Shown: positions 1 through 9,099, counted from the first letter of the stretch. The stretch is DNA of 35,776 nucleotides from Candidatus Villigracilis propinquus (GCA_016714565.1 JADKDM010000006.1:1-35776), one strand, 5' to 3'. The notes: a model not told the origin generated them from the sequence alone. Program-made: numbers and translations.

Positions 1-47
1 TATGTTTTATGGCTTTTTCAGTCAAGTAATAAATTTGGATAAATTTT

Positions 48-744
48 ATGACCATAAAAATAAACTCCGTATCACTGGCCTCCGCGTGTCTTCAACGTCG
101 CACAAGATGCCACTGCCCCCATCTGGGGCTACATCATCCGCGAGAAAGGTCTGGTAGCGATTCTAGAAACTTCGGTTCAGCGAGCCATGGAACGTTCTGT
201 GGAGGAAATTCCCGACCTCATTGTCATTGACCTCAACGCGCCGCATACCCAGCGCATGGAGTTGTGCCGCAAGTTCCGTTCCAAGAGCCAGTCCGATCTC
301 TGCTTTTCCTTCCATACAACAACGAAACCGAGATTTTGGAAGCCTACCAGAATGGTGTGGATGAATGTGTGGTCAAACCGATCAGCCCGGCTATTTTCCT
401 TGCCAAGATCATCGCCTGGTCGCGCCGCAGCTGGGCAGAGCCAATGACCCCGCGCCAAACCGGTCAATTACGCCTCGACCCTTCTCATCGCTCTGCCATG
501 GCTGCAAACAAACAGGAAATAAAACTCACCAATCTTGAGTTTCGCGTGCTGCATCTTTTGTCGAGCCGGCCCGGCTATCGTCTTTCCTGCAGAGGAGATC
601 ATTCCAAACCGTAGGGGCGCAGAAGGGGATGTGATCCTGCTCAAAATGTGGTCTACCGTCTGAGAAAAAAATTGGAAGAGGAAGGCGGCAACGCAAACCC
701 CTCATCAAAACTGGCCCGGTGGATACAGCTTCGTGGAAGATTAA
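48..744 (+). CDS. OmpR/PhoB-type response regulator, frameshifted
   Basis: Likely a two-component response regulator: an N-terminal receiver followed by a winged-helix DNA-binding domain. The receiver is seen in pieces: EIPDLIVIDLN carries the expected phospho-acceptor Asp, and after a shift near 290 the other frame gives ETEILEAYQNGVDECVVKPIS with the conserved Lys-Pro. The winged helix appears as KLTNLEFRVLHLLSSRPG, then VYRLRKKLEEEGG, and the typical end GPGGYSFVED stops at 744. At least four frame changes are needed, so no single frame encodes it as written. The acidic pair usual near the N terminus is not visible, either lost to an indel or truly degenerate. No histidine kinase lies beside it within the window. 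The family call is firm; the exact start is not. Confidence 0.8.
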
Positions 745-808
745 CCCCGCCTCTTTCTTAATCTCGAACCTGATTCTGTTTCGAAAAAATTTTCCTCCTC
801 CAATCCCC

Positions 809-831
809 GCCCGACGGTTTTTATGTCGGGC
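809..831. terminator. hairpin between convergent genes
   Basis: GCCCGAC (809-815) pairs with GTCGGGC (825-831) across a T-rich 9-base loop. It sits between the response regulator stop and the end of the minus-strand SUMF1-like gene, so it could terminate either. There is no clean T-run after it. Confidence 0.45.
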
Positions 832-868
832 TACTTATTACCAACCCCGTTAAAGTGGACTGCTCTCA

Positions 869-1812
869 TCACGGATTCGCAGCGCACCGGAAGCCGATCT
901 TCGCAGAACTATCGCCATAATAGGCTTCATCCGTCATCTGTGCGGACGGGTTCGGCCCCGCCAGAAACGCGCGGTTGGATAGGCGTAGGATCGTCCAATC
1001 CTCTTGGAATGATCCGCCGCGCATCACGCGCAAGTTCGTAAAGACATCTTCATCCGCAGGCCCTGTTGATTCTCCGCCGGGGATTTTGCGTAATAATCCG
1101 GACGATACTTGATAGGCCACCCATTCCCAAACATTGCCGGCCTATCCAACGCGCCAAAGGGACTCATGCCTTCAGGGGATACGACCCCACGCGTGATGTA
1201 CCCACGATATTGATCGAATTGGAGTTGTGAGTTGATCCGGCGGCTCGTCACCCCATGGAAAATTTCTCTTGTCACTTCCGCGTGCCGCATATTCCCATTC
1301 TGCTTCAGTGGGGAGGCGTCTTTCAGCCCATAGACAGTAGGCATGGCGTCATACCCGGTTACGTTTACAACGGTAATCCTGAAATTCCGGGGATTCCGGA
1401 AATATTCAGGGCGGTTATCAGAATTGATCTTCACAGGCGTTCTGCTGAACCTGCTTGCACGCACAGGTCGCCATTCCATTGGTCACTTCCACTTGATCGA
1501 TCCCAGAACGCGTTGAGTTTCACTTCATGACGGGGACTTCATCGCTTTCACGGTGGACATCCATGCCGCCCATGAACAAGACGCCCGAAGGAACGAATAG
1601 CTGGGTCATGCCATCATCCGGGGAGATTTTTATATTTTCAGACGTAGAGGCGGCGGTTGCTGCTTGCGTTGGCATAGGCGGGATAACCTCTGTTGAAGCT
1701 GTCGTTGCGGTTCCTGTGGGCAGGAGTCTCAGGGATTGTCGGCGTAACGGTTGGCGGGATTGACAAGCTGTGACGACAAGCAGGATGAATGGAAGAAGGG
1801 TTTTTTTTTCAT
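869..1812 (-). CDS. SUMF1/FGE-fold lipoprotein, frameshifted
   Basis: Exported protein with a formylglycine-generating-enzyme-like (SUMF1) fold. The N terminus has a lipoprotein signal (hydrophobic stretch ending LLVVTAC), then a Thr/Pro/Ala-rich linker. The SUMF1 start follows (QLFVPSGVLFMGGMDVHRESDEVPV), and the domain ends MRGGSFQEDW ... IGFRC. The body is spread over three frames. The open frame begins at a TTG (1822), but ATG at 1812 followed by a run of nine A would read MKKKTLLPFILLVVTAC if one A were missing, so I prefer 1812. The Cys pair that true FGE uses near the RGGS motif is absent, so sulfatase activation is unlikely; a binding or structural role is more plausible. It lies about 10 bases downstream of the C39-peptidase gene and is probably cotranscribed with it. 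Confidence 0.78.
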
Positions 1813-1822
1813 TGTGGGTCAA

Positions 1823-3056
1823 TTATTGAACGAGGCTGATGGCGTTTCGCGCCTGGTCCTCAAAAAGTTGGGATCGATACTATCCGCCACGTTCCATGCT
1901 TTAGCGCACCCGCATTGTCACCCTGACGGTACAGGCCGTAGCCGTACCACAGCCACTCTCTCTTCAGACATCTCAGTGACGCTGCGTGCATAGTCGGTTA
2001 ATACGAGCAGGTCCTCGGTGCCTAGGTGGAAGTACGCAAGGAATGGACCGAATTGATAGCGGAAACATACGCAGGGAAGTCCCAGTTCACGGGCTTTGTC
2101 GTAGGCGAGAGCGGCTTCTTCGTAGCGCAGTGGCCTCAAAAAGACGAGATTGCTGCCGTAATTGAACGGGAGAATCCCGTCCGCAGAGGAGCTGGCAGTA
2201 GCGGTTTGGGATGAGGTCAATGCATTTTGCCGATCTCAGGTCCGGATCCCAGTCTGAGCCGCCACGGAGGGTTTCATCTCTTCTTCAAATTGCGGGAAGT
2301 ATAATTTGATGTATACGTTTGTTGAATGGTTCCATTCCCTCTTCCAGCTGGGCATAGGAGATTTGCTGGTCCGGGCCGTGATAGGTATCTTGAATTGTGA
2401 ATTCTTGAGTTGCATCGTCGTAGCCGGTGAGCAGAAGATAATGCGCCGCCCAAAGATCATCTGTGGATGCAGTGCATCCGCGAAGTTTGAGGATGTGACG
2501 CTTTCAATGATGACGGGGTAAGGTGCAGCGAGCAGCCGCCCGAGTGTTTCAATGGTTCCGCCAACGCGGTATTCGGGTTGAGCCAGCCCACCTGTGTACG
2601 GACGTAGCAACGCAGCTCCTCAGGGTTGACGTTGCGGTCTCCTGTGATGGGTTTGATCAGGTCGGAAATATCGCTTTGGTTGCCCTCCATCCATACATGT
2701 GCAGCGCCATGGAAAGCGCAGCGGGACCGCAGTTATTGGGGTTTTGCTTCTCGTATGCCGGGAGGTCATGAAGGCTTGTGCTGGCAGCGGCGGGAAATGG
2801 GCCGTTGGCGTTATGGATGGAGTGAGTTCACAGCGGCAGGGGTATTGGTTTGTGCCAGAGTTGGCGTGGCAGGGATGGGGTAACAGGCAACGCTGTGGGC
2901 ACTGGCCCCGGGGTTGACCGAATTTTGCATAGATCTGAAATACTTCGATGCGCCACGACAAGCGTGATTTAACATAAGAGATTTGATATACCGAAACCGT
3001 CAGCAGAATGACACCTGCAACAGCTAGAGGATGTTTCTTCTTGTTTTCTTGGACAT
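1823..3056 (-). CDS. C39-like cysteine peptidase with TPR tail, frameshifted
   Basis: Membrane-anchored papain-like peptidase of the C39_2 type followed by a short TPR region. After a Lys/Arg-rich start, one TM segment (LAVAGVILLTVSVYQISYV) is visible. The catalytic Cys sits in NNCGPAALSMALHMYGW, read near 2715-2755, and the His and Asp in AAHYLLLTGYDD ... FTIQDTYHGPD near 2375-2450. A TPR helix pair (EEAALAYDKARELGLPW ... FHLG) and the end ARNAISLVQ follow. At least five frame changes occur. ATG at 3056 begins the only frame that leads into the TM segment after one shift. Substrate is unknown. The adjacent SUMF1 lipoprotein suggests a shared surface function. Confidence 0.78.
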
Positions 3057-3200
3057 GAACGCGAGTTTACCACGCGTATATGGAAACGGTTTTAAGGTAA
3101 GGATTTGCTTTCTACCGCTTTGAAGTGATGGTTGGTTTAAACAGGCATTTGAATTTATTGCTTGACGCTTCTGTACCTCCCACAATTATGATGAGTTCCC

Positions 3201-3709
3201 ATGGAAAAATCAACAAGTATGCCCCTTGAAGCTGAAAATTTGCGCGCCGCCATGCGCTTACCTGGTCTGCCGGTGTGACGGTTGTCACCGCCGCCCACGA
3301 AAGCCAACAGCATGGCATGACGGTGAACTCAGTCACTTCCATTTCGGCGATCCCGCCATGATCACAACTTCGTTAAAGACCGGCTCTCGAACGCACGAAC
3401 TGGTGACCCGTTCACGGGCATTTGGGTTGACCATACTTTCCACCGCTCAGGCAGGGTGTCTGGATGTTTTGGAGGACGTTTCCCTGAAGTTGAAGACCGC
3501 TTTGCGGATATCCGGTGGAGACCCTTGTGACGGGCCCGCCCGTAATCGTGGGCGGACTGGCATGGCTGGACTGCCGCGTGGTGCGAAACCTGTGATGCCG
3601 GCATGAATATGTTGTTCATTGCAGAAGTTCTGGCGGCGCTAGCTTTGAACAAGGGCAGCCGCTGCTGTACCACGAGCGCAAGTATTGGCAGTTGTCTCAA
3701 TTGTTGTAG
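3201..3709 (+). CDS. Flavin reductase-like (FMN-binding split barrel), frameshifted
   Basis: Resembles the NAD(P)H:flavin reductase domain family (HpaC/DIM6-NTAB type), small enzymes that reduce free or bound FMN. Visible pieces are SAGVTVVTAAHESQQHGMTVNSVTSIS, then TRTHELVTRSRAFGLTILSTAQAG, then VTGPPVIVGGLAWLDCRVV and a tail QPLLYHERKYWQLSQLL ending at 3709. These are the usual order and spacing of the family, and about 165 residues is a normal length. Frames change near 3265, 3345, 3460, 3530 and 3590. The start at 3201 is in frame with LEAENLRAAMR; an alternative ATG at 3189 gives INKYAP, which also resembles family N termini. The gene stands alone on the plus strand. Confidence 0.78.
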
Positions 3710-3715
3710 CTTCAA

Positions 3716-3810
3716 GACCTGGCAGGTTTCCATAGAGCTACACATTAACTGTGTAGATTGTGATTTGTGGTATCTCAATTAAGTTGAACCGCATTGAAAC
3801 CTGTCAGGTC
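3716..3810. repeat. Inverted repeat enclosing a small hairpin
   Basis: GACCTGGCAGGTTT (3716-3729) is matched by AAACCTGTCAGGTC (3797-3810) with one mismatch. Inside lies a perfect hairpin, CTACACA-TTAAC-TGTGTAG (3738-3756). The outer arms match the stem at 13598-13631, so this is a dispersed repeat family. It sits directly before the AMMECR1 gene and after the flavin reductase stop, so it may act as a terminator. Confidence 0.6.
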
Positions 3811-3824
3811 TACGGGAGAGTGAT

Positions 3825-4395
3825 ATGACAGATCAATTGACGGATGGTGAGAAACAAACATTGTTGCGCCTCGCGCGCGAAGCAATGGAATATGCAGTCA
3901 GAGGGCAATCGTTGCCACCACTGGATATAAACTCACTCACACCGTTGTTGCACGCGGACGGCGCTTCATTTGTAACACTGACTATTGATGATGATCTTCG
4001 CGGCTGCATTGGCGCGTTGGAAGCACACTGGGCCGCTGGCAGAGGATGTGCGTGAACATGCCATTGCCGCCGCGCTTGCATGACCGCGTTTTCCATCGGT
4101 GAGGGAAAATGAATTGAGCAGGATCCAACTTGAGGTTTCGAGGTTGACCGCTCCTCACCGCTGGAATATTCTTCGAGCGAAGACTGCTCAAGAAGTTGCA
4201 TCCACATGTGGATGGAGTCATCCTCAGGGGATAATCATCGGCGCACATCCTTTCCGCAGGTGTGGGAGAAGCTGCCTGACCCCGCGGAGTTTCTCCCACC
4301 TGTGCCAGAAGATGGGCGTGCAGGCTAATTATTGGCGGGAAACAAATTTGCAAATCCATGTATATCGGGTCGAGGAATTTCACGAAATGAATTAA
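3825..4395 (+). CDS. AMMECR1-domain protein, frameshifted
   Basis: AMMECR1 family protein (the A component of the AmmeMemoRadiSam set); the biochemical role of the family is not settled. The first frame gives LTDGEKQTLLRLAREAMEYAV ... DGASFVTLTIDDDLRGCIGALE, which contains the family signature F-V-T-L ... L-R-G-C-I-G. After shifts near 4040 and 4090 it continues NELSRIQLEVSRLT, LHPHVDGVIL and CQKMGVQANYWRE, ending VEEFHEMN at 4395. About 190 residues is the expected length. ATG 3825 has a good ribosome site, GGGAGAG, 4 bases upstream. The Memo and radical-SAM partners are not in the window. Confidence 0.88.
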
Positions 4396-4476
4396 ACGAT
4401 GCCGCGTAAATATTTCCGACAGAATTTTGGCTATCGGCAATTTATTGCCACGCTTATGAAAACATGTAACAAGCGG

Positions 4477-4482
4477 TAAAAT
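4477..4482 (+). promoter_or_regulatory. -10 element just before ATG, possible leaderless start
   Basis: TAAAAT ends 7 bases before the ATG at 4490, leaving no room for a ribosome site. TTATGA at 4454-4459 is a weak -35 with a 17-base spacer. Transcription would begin at or within a few bases of the start codon. Confidence 0.4.
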
Positions 4483-4489
4483 CGAAATC

Positions 4490-6321
4490 ATGGCCAAGAA
4501 TACAAAGAAGAGCAACCCAACGATACGATTTTCCGAGGATGCAGTGGAAGCTCTGCGCCGTGAGGACAAGCCGCGCGCCAAGGATTTGCTTACCCGTTTA
4601 AAAAACGAATCAGAATAACCCCACCTATTGGATCTGGCTCAGCTTCCGGTGGATAACACCAAGGAGCGCATTTACTGCCTGCAAACCGCGCTCAAACTGA
4701 ACCCTGAAAATGGTACGGCCAGGGGGATTGATCTGCTGGGAGCTTTGGCGCTCAGACTTGATCATTCAACGTTTCCCATGAACCGTCCGCGGGCGTGGAA
4801 GATAAACTTCTGCTCGCAAATGAAAAGCCAAAGGAAAAGGGATTTCACGTCGTACCAAAAAGCCCCCGTCGTTCGCCTGATCGGGATGATGGTTATCGGC
4901 GCGGGGTTGGTCTCTGTTTTGATCTTTGGATTTGCGCCTTCCCAATCAGAATCGTGTTGCTCCTACAACCACGAACACCCCCGGACCTTCCCCAACCTTT
5001 ACAGCTACCCACCTATTTGGCGCAACCGCTAAACCTACACGGGTATTCATCGGCCCCACCCCGTTGTGGATGCTGGTTCCTCAAACCTACACTCCCACTG
5101 CCGTGTACGTCAACACCCGCGTGTGCCTGAAGCAAAGGATCAATATCGTCTTGCCGAGGATGCTTATAAAAGGTGACTGGGACGGGTACATCGCCAGCAT
5201 GCAGATGATCCCCTCGTTTAAGCAGCCAATGCAGCGGATATTCATTATCTGATTGGCGAGGCGTTCGCTTCAAGGGAGATACAGCCAACGCCCTCGCTTC
5301 GTACAAGGATGCGGGAAGACATAGACCCGAATTTCGCGCGCCCTACACAGGTGAAGCGCGCGCGCCTGTTGAGAGACCCGGATACAACGCCCAGAAAGTA
5401 TTGGACAAAGCCGTTGAACTTGATCCGGACTACGGCGAGGCCTATCTCGAACGCGCAAAATACTTGATCCTGCGCAAGAAAGCCGAAGCCGCCATCGTTG
5501 ACCTCAACCGCTGCCAGCCCTGAGCGCCAACTCGCCGGATAAAATTCCTTAACGTGTTGCCAACGCCACCTTGCGCTCGGCGAAAGATGCAAGCGCTCGG
5601 ATCTGCCGGCAGCATCCAATGGACATCACATCTCTACCGGTCTACGAAATGCTTGGCAGGCTGTACCTTGAAAATGGACAATACCAGCGTTCGGTTGAAA
5701 CTCTGGAAGTCTATCTCGTGTACGAGGCGGAAGATGCCGCTGCCCTTGCACGCTTGGACAGGCTTATTATGAAATAGGGGAGTAAGAGTCTGCGGTGAAG
5801 GCGTTGGACAGAGCCACCACCATCAACCGCACGGGACTGCGTAAATATCTTCTATATCGCGGTCTGGCTCATCTTGAGCTTGGTGATGATATTGAACAGG
5901 CGGTAAATGACCTCGAAGCTGGTAAAGATGCGGATGAGGATTCCTACAATGCCAACCTTGCCCTGCTGCGTGGATATTTTGCCGCTGAAAAATATGGCGG
6001 CGCCTTCCTTGCAAGTGGAAGCGCCAAGTCCTCGCAGAGACGGATGAAGAGACCGCCATCATGCTGTACTGGCGCGGCCTTGTGCAGGAAAACGCGAAGA
6101 GCCGAAAGATGCCATAAAAGCCCGGGAAGCATTGCTTGAGATGGATGAAGATGTAATGACCCCTGAAATGCGTAGGAAGCGCAAGCACATCTCAGCAAGT
6201 TGGTTCCTGCAGCAACCGCCACCCAGTGGACATCCACCCCCGCGCCGAGAAAAGTGCAACGCCCACTCCGGCAAAGGGAGTAACGAAAACAGTGACTCCT
6301 GCAAAGACACCGACGCCGTAG
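4490..6321 (+). CDS. Membrane-anchored TPR protein, frameshifted
   Basis: About 600 residues across many frames. The N terminus (RFSEDAVEALRREDKPRAKDLLTRL, then YWIWLS, NTKERIYCLQTALKLNPENGTAR) is an alpha-helical, TPR-like head. A single TM segment follows (VVRLIGMMVIGAGLVSVLIFGFA, about 4870-4940), then a Thr/Pro-rich linker and a run of TPRs: KGDWDGYIASMQ, AVELDPDYGEAYLERAKYLILRKKAEAAIVDLN, PVYEMLGRLYLENGQYQRSVETLEVYL, ALDRATTINRTG, YLLYRGLAHLELGDDIEQAVNDLEAG. The end returns to Thr/Pro/Lys repeats stopping at TAG 6321. TPRs bind other proteins; no partner is evident. ATG 4490 follows a -10-like element rather than a ribosome site. At least ten frame changes make the exact sequence unreliable. 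Confidence 0.75.
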
Positions 6322-6334
6322 AGCAGTAATAAGT

Positions 6335-6370
6335 AAAAAGAGAGACCGCTAAAAAACGGTCTCTCTTTTT
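6335..6370. terminator. Bidirectional intrinsic terminator
   Basis: A perfect 14-base stem: AAAAAGAGAGACCG (6335-6348), 8-base loop, CGGTCTCTCTTTTT (6357-6370). It has A-run and T-run on both sides and lies between the convergent TPR and DUF971 genes, so it can serve both. Confidence 0.85.
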
Positions 6371-6411
6371 ACGCACTCACTTCTCACCTTTTACTTTTTA
6401 CTTTCTTTTCA

Positions 6412-6753
6412 CTACTTCCCCGCCCTACATTCCTCACACGGACACAACGCCCGCAGATAATGCCAGTTGTAGATTCCATAATCGTGACCATCCTCCCAGA
6501 CGATGGTCAGAGCATAGGAACCCGTTGCCACAATATTCGAGATACGTGTGGAGAGGTTATCTTCCATCACACGCGTGAACACTTCTGCATCCGGCTCGGA
6601 TTTCATGTTCTCATGTCCGCCGCGGCATTGGGCGCAGGGACATGCAGCGCGCAGCAGCCCGAACGGGTAAACGCTGGTATGTCCGCTGTCCCATGTGATG
6701 GTGAATTCACGCTTGCTTTTGTTGGCAGTTACGCCGGTTGGTTTTTCAGCCAT
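6412..6753 (-). CDS. DUF971 (GBBH-like N-terminal domain) protein
   Basis: Intact 113-residue protein of the DUF971 family, the small domain also found at the N terminus of gamma-butyrobetaine hydroxylases. The pattern FTITWDSGHTSVYPFGLLRAACPCAQCRGG, then NIVATGSYALTIVWEDGHDYGIYNWHYLRALCPCEEC is diagnostic. Two CPCxxC motifs (ACPCAQC, LCPCEEC) and the W-x-D/E-x-G-H pair suggest metal binding. Stand-alone bacterial members are often linked with Fe-S protein maturation, but no Mrp or Suf gene is adjacent, so the role is inferred only. The start is preceded by AGGAGAA a few bases upstream on the minus strand. Confidence 0.9.
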   Translation of the reverse strand: MAEKPTGVTANKSKREFTITWDSGHTSVYPFGLLRAACPCAQCRGGHENMKSEPDAEVFTRVMEDNLSTRISNIVATGSYALTIVWEDGHDYGIYNWHYLRALCPCEECRAGK

Positions 6754-6774
6754 TAATATGTTCTCCTAATGTGG

Positions 6775-6807
6775 AGACCCTAAAGGTTTTTAAAACCTTT
6801 AGGGTCT
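6775..6807. repeat. Perfect inverted repeat, CCCTAAAGG family
   Basis: AGACCCTAAAGGTTTT (6775-6790) and AAAACCTTTAGGGTCT (6792-6807) are exact reverse complements, giving a 16-base stem when the inner bases form the loop. The core recurs at 25140-25165. It lies between the SH3 and DUF971 genes, both on the minus strand, and may terminate the SH3 transcript. Confidence 0.75.
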
Positions 6808-6816
6808 ATATATTAT

Positions 6817-7290
6817 TTACGGCGAAGGGATGACCGCCAGAAAATCTGCGGCGGCCCAGCCTGCGCGGGTCGTATCATACGGGGCGACGAGATACCACCA
6901 GGTATATCCATCTGCGGATTGGGGACCATCCTTCACGACGAATACCTCCGCCTCTTCCCCCCGAAAAACTGTTTCGCCATTCAAGCCTGGTGCTGAGCGG
7001 ATTCTTAATCCTTCACCTTCCGTCCCGGTGATCTGCACATAGCCTTCGATGTTGATGTTGGTCAGGTCTGGCGTCGGCGTGATGGATGGATCGTTGGTCG
7101 GGGCAACCGTCACGTTTGGCGTATGGGTCGGGGCGGGGATCATGGTCAGGTCAGCAGGAGCAAACCCAACGTCAGGAGAGAAGCGGGGACTCGTCCAGCC
7201 GATGAAGATGAGTGTGATCAGCAGCAGAAGTGCAGCGAATCCCAAAGCTCCATAGATCACCCATCGATTTAAGTAAGGTCGTAGGTCCAT
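6817..7290 (-). CDS. One-TM protein with extracellular SH3 domain
   Basis: Intact 157-residue protein. A short N terminus (MDLRPYLNRW) is followed by a TM segment, YGALGFAALLLLITLIFIGW (residues about 13-32). A Pro/Thr-rich linker with THTPN, APTNDPS and ITPTPD follows to about residue 80, then a bacterial SH3 domain: GYVQITGTEGEGLRIRSAPG, EEAEVFVVKDGPQSADGYTWWYLVAPYD, AGWAAADFLAVI. The IRSAPG, W-W-Y-L and G-W-A positions are typical of SH3_3 domains that bind cell-wall or surface ligands. The order implies an anchored stalk with the SH3 outside. The repeat element just upstream (7310-7427) separates it from the kinase gene. Confidence 0.85.
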   Translation of the reverse strand: MDLRPYLNRWVIYGALGFAALLLLITLIFIGWTSPRFSPDVGFAPADLTMIPAPTHTPNVTVAPTNDPSITPTPDLTNINIEGYVQITGTEGEGLRIRSAPGLNGETVFRGEEAEVFVVKDGPQSADGYTWWYLVAPYDTTRAGWAAADFLAVIPSP

Positions 7291-7309
7291 TATTTACCTT
7301 ATATTCTCC

Positions 7310-7427
7310 GTCATTGCGAGGAGCGTTTTTGCTCTTTGCGACGACACTTGCGCCGTACGCAGTGCGGTGAGCAATCTCAACTCTGCGGGAGATTGCTTCG
7401 TCGGGCTGAAGCCCTCCTCGCAATGAC
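7310..7427. repeat. 118-bp REP/MITE-like element, copy 1
   Basis: It begins GTCATTGCGAGGAG and ends with the exact reverse complement, CTCCTCGCAATGAC. The interior contains GAGATTGCTTCG. Copy 2 (18438-18555) has the same length and aligns along most of its interior in reverse orientation; copy 3 (27667-27747) is shorter. No coding capacity. Small non-autonomous elements of this kind are spread by a helper elsewhere in the genome. Confidence 0.8.
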
Positions 7428-7439
7428 GAGGATGTCTTA

Positions 7440-8382
7440 TTATCTCTTCGGAGTCTTCAACAATTGTAAAGCGTTTTCGGGCATGAGCACTTTGAGTGCG
7501 CGATGCTCAATGCTGATATTGGCAGTGTGACCGCCGAGGACGGGGTCGCCATCCACCTGAATGGAAAAGTTCGCATCCGATTCGACTCGTGCTGTGCGGA
7601 AGCGTAACCGCCGCGCAATATCGGAAGTGAGATGGCGGCCCGAGGCCAGTTCGTAAAAGTGACGGAAGGTATCGGCGAGGCTGTCACCGCTCAGCAGCCA
7701 CATATCCATTTCACCGTCATCGAGCAACGCATCCGGCGAGATGACGGACATACCGCCCGCATAATGACGGATGTTGGTAGCAACGGCTGCGAGATAATGA
7801 CCTTCCACAAGCTCACCATCGGCATACACACGCAGGTCAAGCCCATGCCAGAAGGTGGCTTCCCATACCGTGGTTGCGAAAAAATGCGGCACCGAAAGAT
7901 GCTTGAAGAAACGCGGACGCGGCTCGATCTTGCGGATGGTTTCGCATCCAACCCGATGCCTGCCCACAATAAAAATGGACGGTCATTGCAGATGCCCACG
8001 TCCACATATTGAGTTCCACATTCGCAAGGATTTTAGCGTTCTCGCGCAGCGCCTCCCATTGGAACCAGCTAAAGGGTTTCTGTCCCTGCTCAATAGCCCA
8101 GACGTTGGTGGTGCCAGCAAGCAAAACAGCTAGAGCGGTTTCGGTGTTGATCAACCCGCTCGCCACTTGCCCAACTGTGCCGTCGCCGCCGATGGCAAAG
8201 ACCGCGTCATATTTTTCCTGAGCAGCGAGGTGAGCGGTTTGGGTGGCGTGCGTGCCGCTTAACGTCTCTGCGATATCCACACTCCAGCCTGCGGCTCGCA
8301 ATGGTTTGATGATTCCATGTACAAAACGTCCCACGGGATAACGTCCTGCAGTTGGGTTATAGAGTAAAAGTCCCTTTCGCAT
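7440..8382 (-). CDS. Diacylglycerol kinase-family lipid kinase (YegS/DgkB-like), one frameshift
   Basis: ATP-dependent lipid kinase of the DAGK catalytic family, phosphorylating diacylglycerol, a sphingoid base or a related lipid. Visible are KGLLLYNPTAGRYPVGRF, the nucleotide-binding motif VFAIGGDGTVGQVASGL, LAVLLAGTTNVWA (in the place of the usual PLGTxNxxA), and in the second frame WAGIGLDA, the body SVPHFFATTVWEATFWHGLDL, LVEGHYLAAVATNIRHYAGGM and DALLDDGEMDMWLLSG. The C-terminal beta domain ends HRALKVLMPENALQLLKTPKR. About 310 residues is normal. A single shift lies near 7930-8000. The start at 8382 (MRKGLLLYN) is the family-typical N terminus; longer in-frame extensions lack support. 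Confidence 0.88.
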
Positions 8383-8600
8383 GGCAGGGATTATACCTGT
8401 TGCATGGATTGATGGTCGAGTAGGCGGCGCTCTTCCGCCGTATCGAGACCAGAAGGAATCGTGAAACGGAATGCTATAATTGCAGTGCCTTAGAAATATT
8501 TCTCTCATTTATATAAATTACCCATATCGAAAGCAAGACAGTACGCTGTATATATATATTAGTTGGTCAGAGAGATGAAAAATTCAGTAAAGGCATAAAA

Positions 8601-8967
8601 ATGGAATATGAAATTAAAATATATAATGAAGAAAAATATATAGAAGTGGTTACTAAAGGAGTCGCTGATAACGACAGCTCATTAAGTATGGCGAAAACAA
8701 TAAAAGAACAATGCAACAACATAGAATGACCAGGGCATTAATTGATCATCGCAATATTGAAAGCGTCTCTGGAAAAATAATAGAAATTTATGATCGCCCA
8801 AAGTTATTCAGAATAATGGGGTTGTTTTGTATATAAAAATAGCAGAGATCATTAAACCAGACCATGTGAAGCATTTTAGTTTTTTTGAGACTGTATGTAT
8901 TAATCAAGGATTTAAAATATCAATTTTTCAAGAAAAATTACCCGCACTAGAATGGCTTTTAAAATAA
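8601..8967 (+). CDS. Small AT-rich protein resembling SpoIIAA/STAS-like domains, frameshifted
   Basis: From ATG 8601 the frame reads MEYEIKIYNEEKYIEVVTKG and VADNDSSLSMAKTIKE, then stops at 8728. Adding one base near 8712 continues MTRALIDHRNIESVSGKIIE, IYDRPKLFRIMG, KIAEIIKPDHVKHFSFFETVC, INQGFKISIFQEKLPALEWLL, stopping at 8967. The total is about 120 residues, and at least two shifts are needed. The layout (ALIDHRNIE in the core strand, FFETV-x-x-N-x-G before a last strand, and F-x-x-x-x-ALEWL at the end) resembles the SpoIIAA-like (DUF3478) fold; this is inference from pattern only. Codon use is much more AT-rich than in the neighbours, and the gene sits in a patch with a kinase remnant and an attC-like repeat, suggesting transfer. 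Confidence 0.5.
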
Positions 8968-9018
8968 GAATCCACAGATTTGTTCAATAAGCTTATAAAA
9001 TATGTGATTTACTAAAGT

Positions 9019-9099
9019 AAAACAATTACTTTGCTCCAACCTGAGTCTTTGAGTGGATGAATGATGCCGCGCACAAAACGTCCCACAGTTTGCGATCAT
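9019..9099 (-). pseudogene. Degraded 5' fragment of a second DAGK-family gene
   Basis: On the minus strand this reads TVGRFVRGIIHPLKDSGWS, then KVIVLL and a stop. The intact kinase next door reads PVGRFVHGIIKPLRAAGWS at residues about 16-34. The match covers VGRFV-x-GII-x-PL and GWS with no gaps, and at DNA level an ACAAAACGTCCCAC block is shared. Nothing upstream or downstream continues the domain. It is on the same strand as the intact kinase, about 640 bases upstream of its start. The DNA has diverged, so it is an old duplicate or a piece of a related gene, not an assembly copy. Confidence 0.7.

Noticed and set aside
264..614. Programmed ribosomal frameshifting to explain the broken genes
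   Set aside because: Shifts occur in many unrelated genes, in both directions and at homopolymers, without slippery-site structure. Sequencing error explains them better.
3716..3810. CRISPR-like repeat
   Set aside because: Only two arms, inverted rather than direct, with a single internal hairpin. No array of equal spacers anywhere in the window.
7837..8508. A 223-codon reading extending the kinase start upstream to 8508
   Set aside because: Residues before MRKGLLLYN have no family match, and the first 42 codons overlap a -10-like TATAAT on the other strand.
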